Shown: positions 62,271 through 64,000 of the stretch, piece by piece
How positions within the stretch are numbered: the first letter of the stretch is position 1
How the letters are laid out: every line of letters begins with the position of its first letter
Assembly: GCA_035772405.1 (NCBI GenBank)
Contig: JAYKKM010000439.1
Location: forward strand, 6,462,501-6,526,500
Direction of reading: 5' to 3'
Length of the DNA: 64,000 nt
Source: Chrysogorgia sp. JL179-B06
Taxonomy: Eukaryota > Cnidaria > Anthozoa > Scleralcyonacea > Chrysogorgiidae
The notes under the pieces: model-generated
Seen by the model: the letters and a program-made list of their open reading frames with translations, nothing else
Told to the model about the DNA's origin: nothing
Database searches by the model: none
Program-made: the position numbers and the translations under genes

Positions 62271-63460
62271 GTCACTGCAACCAAGATCTAACTTGTCGAA
62301 ACAGCCTTTCAACAAGCTGCAGTGTGTAACAGACACTGATGAGAAAAATAATTTCGTAGGTCTTTTAAGTGCCAGCTGACCAAATTTTTTTAAATCGAAG
62401 TGTTTAATAATGGACCGCGGTTGTAGACACATCAAGGTTATTTTCTCGGGTTGAGAAGCTTTACAAGAACAAAAACCCTAACCATAACCCAAATAAAAAC
62501 TCTAGTCCTAACCCTGAAATACAGTAAAGGAATGCTATTACCCTACTTTTAAATTAAATATTTCAAGGATGTTCTGTATCCGGTACACGAAGTAAGAGCC
62601 GTTTTAATGTGCTTTATATTTTCTAGTTCCTTAGCCATTTTATATTTATAAATATCGACATCCTTAACCTAAAGTGCTATCATTAGATGTGTTTTTTTAT
62701 CGGTAAACTTGCCTTATTGTGTGCTTGCTGCCTAGTTAAACATAGTGATGTTTAAATCGGATAACACTTGATCATAATAGACATCTTTGGGAGGAAGCAA
62801 ACCCTGGTTAGGATGTAGCAAAGATTCGTCTCGATTTCCATATAAATATCCCCAAATTTAAAACATAGTGGCTAACCCAAACCTTACCCTAATCCTAACC
62901 CTAACCCTCCACCTAATATATACTAACCCTAACTCTTACGATAATGTTTTATTTTGGAAATAACAGCTGATTTTAATTTCGACTTTTACTACCGATAGTC
63001 TATGTGACGTCATTTCGGGATTTTATATGAAAATACAACTGAATTGCTGACACACAAACGAGGCCATAAAACTAAATTTAAATAACCTTTATGTGCATAG
63101 GATGCACATAAAGGATTATTTAAATTAGCCACAATTGTGAAATAGGTCTATTGTCATTTAATTCAATTCATTGATTGTATAATAAATATTTTGCAAACGA
63201 CCTTTTTTGTATATTTTTGAAAGACTGGCAACCAACAGTAAAAAAAATCATGAAAGACACTGAGCTATAAAGACAATAAAGTTGATAATAATATAATATA
63301 ATTCTTTACAGTAATTCAAATATAAATAAATAACTTAAATAAAATTAAGTTATATCTTGATATGAAATATAAATTATGGCAAGGGAATACATCACAAATA
63401 AATAACTTTTAAATTGTTAAATTGAATTGTTCTGTGTTTCACTCCTCTTGATAATGCAGT
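62271..63460. other. No gene; telomere-like units
   Basis: 62465-62515 and 62870-62935 contain CCCTAACCATAACCC and CCCTAATCCTAACCCTAACC. 63089-63124 is a short hairpin (TATGTGCATAGGATGCACATA). Otherwise AT-rich. Confidence 0.5.
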
Positions 63461-63648
63461 CTGTCTTCCCGCCTCAGAATCTGCCATTCTGCATTTGTAA
63501 TTCCATTGGCCCATTTTCTAGTTTTCCATGTATAGAATGCTGCCCAGAAGTCTTTGGATTTCCGCACAACATCTGTTCCAATTTCTCTGATGTATTTTCG
63601 CTGGAAGAACATGCAAAATCATGTAAACATTCTATTTTAGCTTGTGTA

Positions 63649-63652
63649 TGTA

Positions 63653-63709
<57 letters not shown>

Positions 63710-63730
63710 ATATGTGTATATGTATACATT
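63649..63730. repeat. (GT)n microsatellite
   Basis: About 25 GT units followed by GTATATGT variants, in a probable intron. Confidence 0.95.
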
Positions 63731-63786
63731 ATTTTGATCACGCTGTTATGAGTGATTACTAGCATAGTTACTACCAAAGTACTTAC

Positions 63787-63926
63787 TGCGATAATTATTT
63801 CATTGTTTAGTAAGCCAGGATAACTATCAACTAGCAACTTTTGTCCCACAAGCTGGAGAACCTTCTCGATTACCACATTTGTTGGTGCATCTAGTAGCTG
63901 CTCATAGCCAGCTATACCAAGGAGCT
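63787..63926 (-). CDS. Probable exon of an unidentified gene
   Basis: Bounded by acceptor TCTATGATTTTCAG and donor GCAGTAAGT. The frame LLGIAGYEQLLDAPTNVVIE, then KVLQLVGQKLLVDSYPGLLN, is open through all 46 codons in phase 0. Not recognised. A downstream minus-strand frame at 63469-63648 may be the next exon, but the phase at the nearest acceptor does not fit. Confidence 0.5.
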
Positions 63927-64000
63927 GAAAATCATAGAGATCGAATCATACTGTATAAGCAATATATTAATTTGAAATGGCAATCAAATTATGGCAAATT

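Noticed and set aside
63427..63762. 111-codon + frame with a Cys-rich start
   Set aside because: Runs into the GT microsatellite, and the opposite strand carries the better-supported exon at 63787-63926.

Overview
The window is nuclear DNA of an animal, most likely a cnidarian. The grounds are AT-rich sequence, genes with GT/AG introns, an animal-type lipoxygenase, and a kinase subfamily that I recall as expanded in cnidarian genomes. No sequence search was possible, so the species is not claimed.

Layout. (1) About 1-12.2 kb holds the 3' half of a lipoxygenase gene on + (six exons, 2612-12005). Its introns carry MITEs, tRNA-derived SINE pieces, a CAG/TAG trinucleotide tract and a 1.66 kb array of a 19-bp minisatellite. 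(2) 12.2-17.1 kb is repeat-rich: a LINE fragment, fold-back elements and copies of one dispersed repeat. (3) 17.1-49.9 kb is one EnSpm/CACTA-type DNA transposon (17124-49867; CACAGGGC termini; 3-bp TSD CCA) inserted in the reverse-transcriptase ORF of an older LINE. The LINE frame breaks off at 17123 and resumes at 49868. The CACTA element carries a tnp2-type transposase (-, one in-frame TGA), a second split gene (-) and a decayed protein kinase gene (+). (4) Inside it, in an intron of the second gene, a SINE was hit by a TTAA-type MITE, and that MITE was hit by a complete Polinton/Maverick (19541-37307, 17,767 bp, ~280-bp TIRs, 6-bp TSD AAGGTG). (5) 49.9-64 kb holds the LINE remainder, another LINE, satellite-like repeats, several fold-back elements, sparse non-coding DNA, and one probable exon of an unknown gene on - at the right edge.

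The Polinton is the most intact unit. It encodes a protein-primed family B DNA polymerase, a chromodomain integrase, an A32/FtsK-like packaging ATPase, a probable double-jelly-roll major capsid protein, a probable penton (minor capsid), a GIY-YIG nuclease, a lectin-like protein, several small membrane proteins and several DNA-binding or coiled-coil proteins. It therefore has the replication, integration, packaging and capsid genes of a virus, with no visible disabling mutation. No adenovirus-type maturation protease was recognised.

Three further Polinton features stand out. Almost every gene starts directly after an AATAAA-like box that runs into the ATG, and three divergent gene pairs share only 12-17 bp. 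Many gene 3' ends are followed within 5-44 nt by a perfect 9-14 bp hairpin, as in the Mimivirus 'hairpin rule'. A 122-residue membrane protein ends in PSAP followed at once by LYPNL, the two classical ESCRT late-domain motifs, and a neighbouring gene starts with an N-myristoylation signal. Together these suggest autonomous virus-like transcription and a membrane-dependent exit route, which are hypotheses to test.
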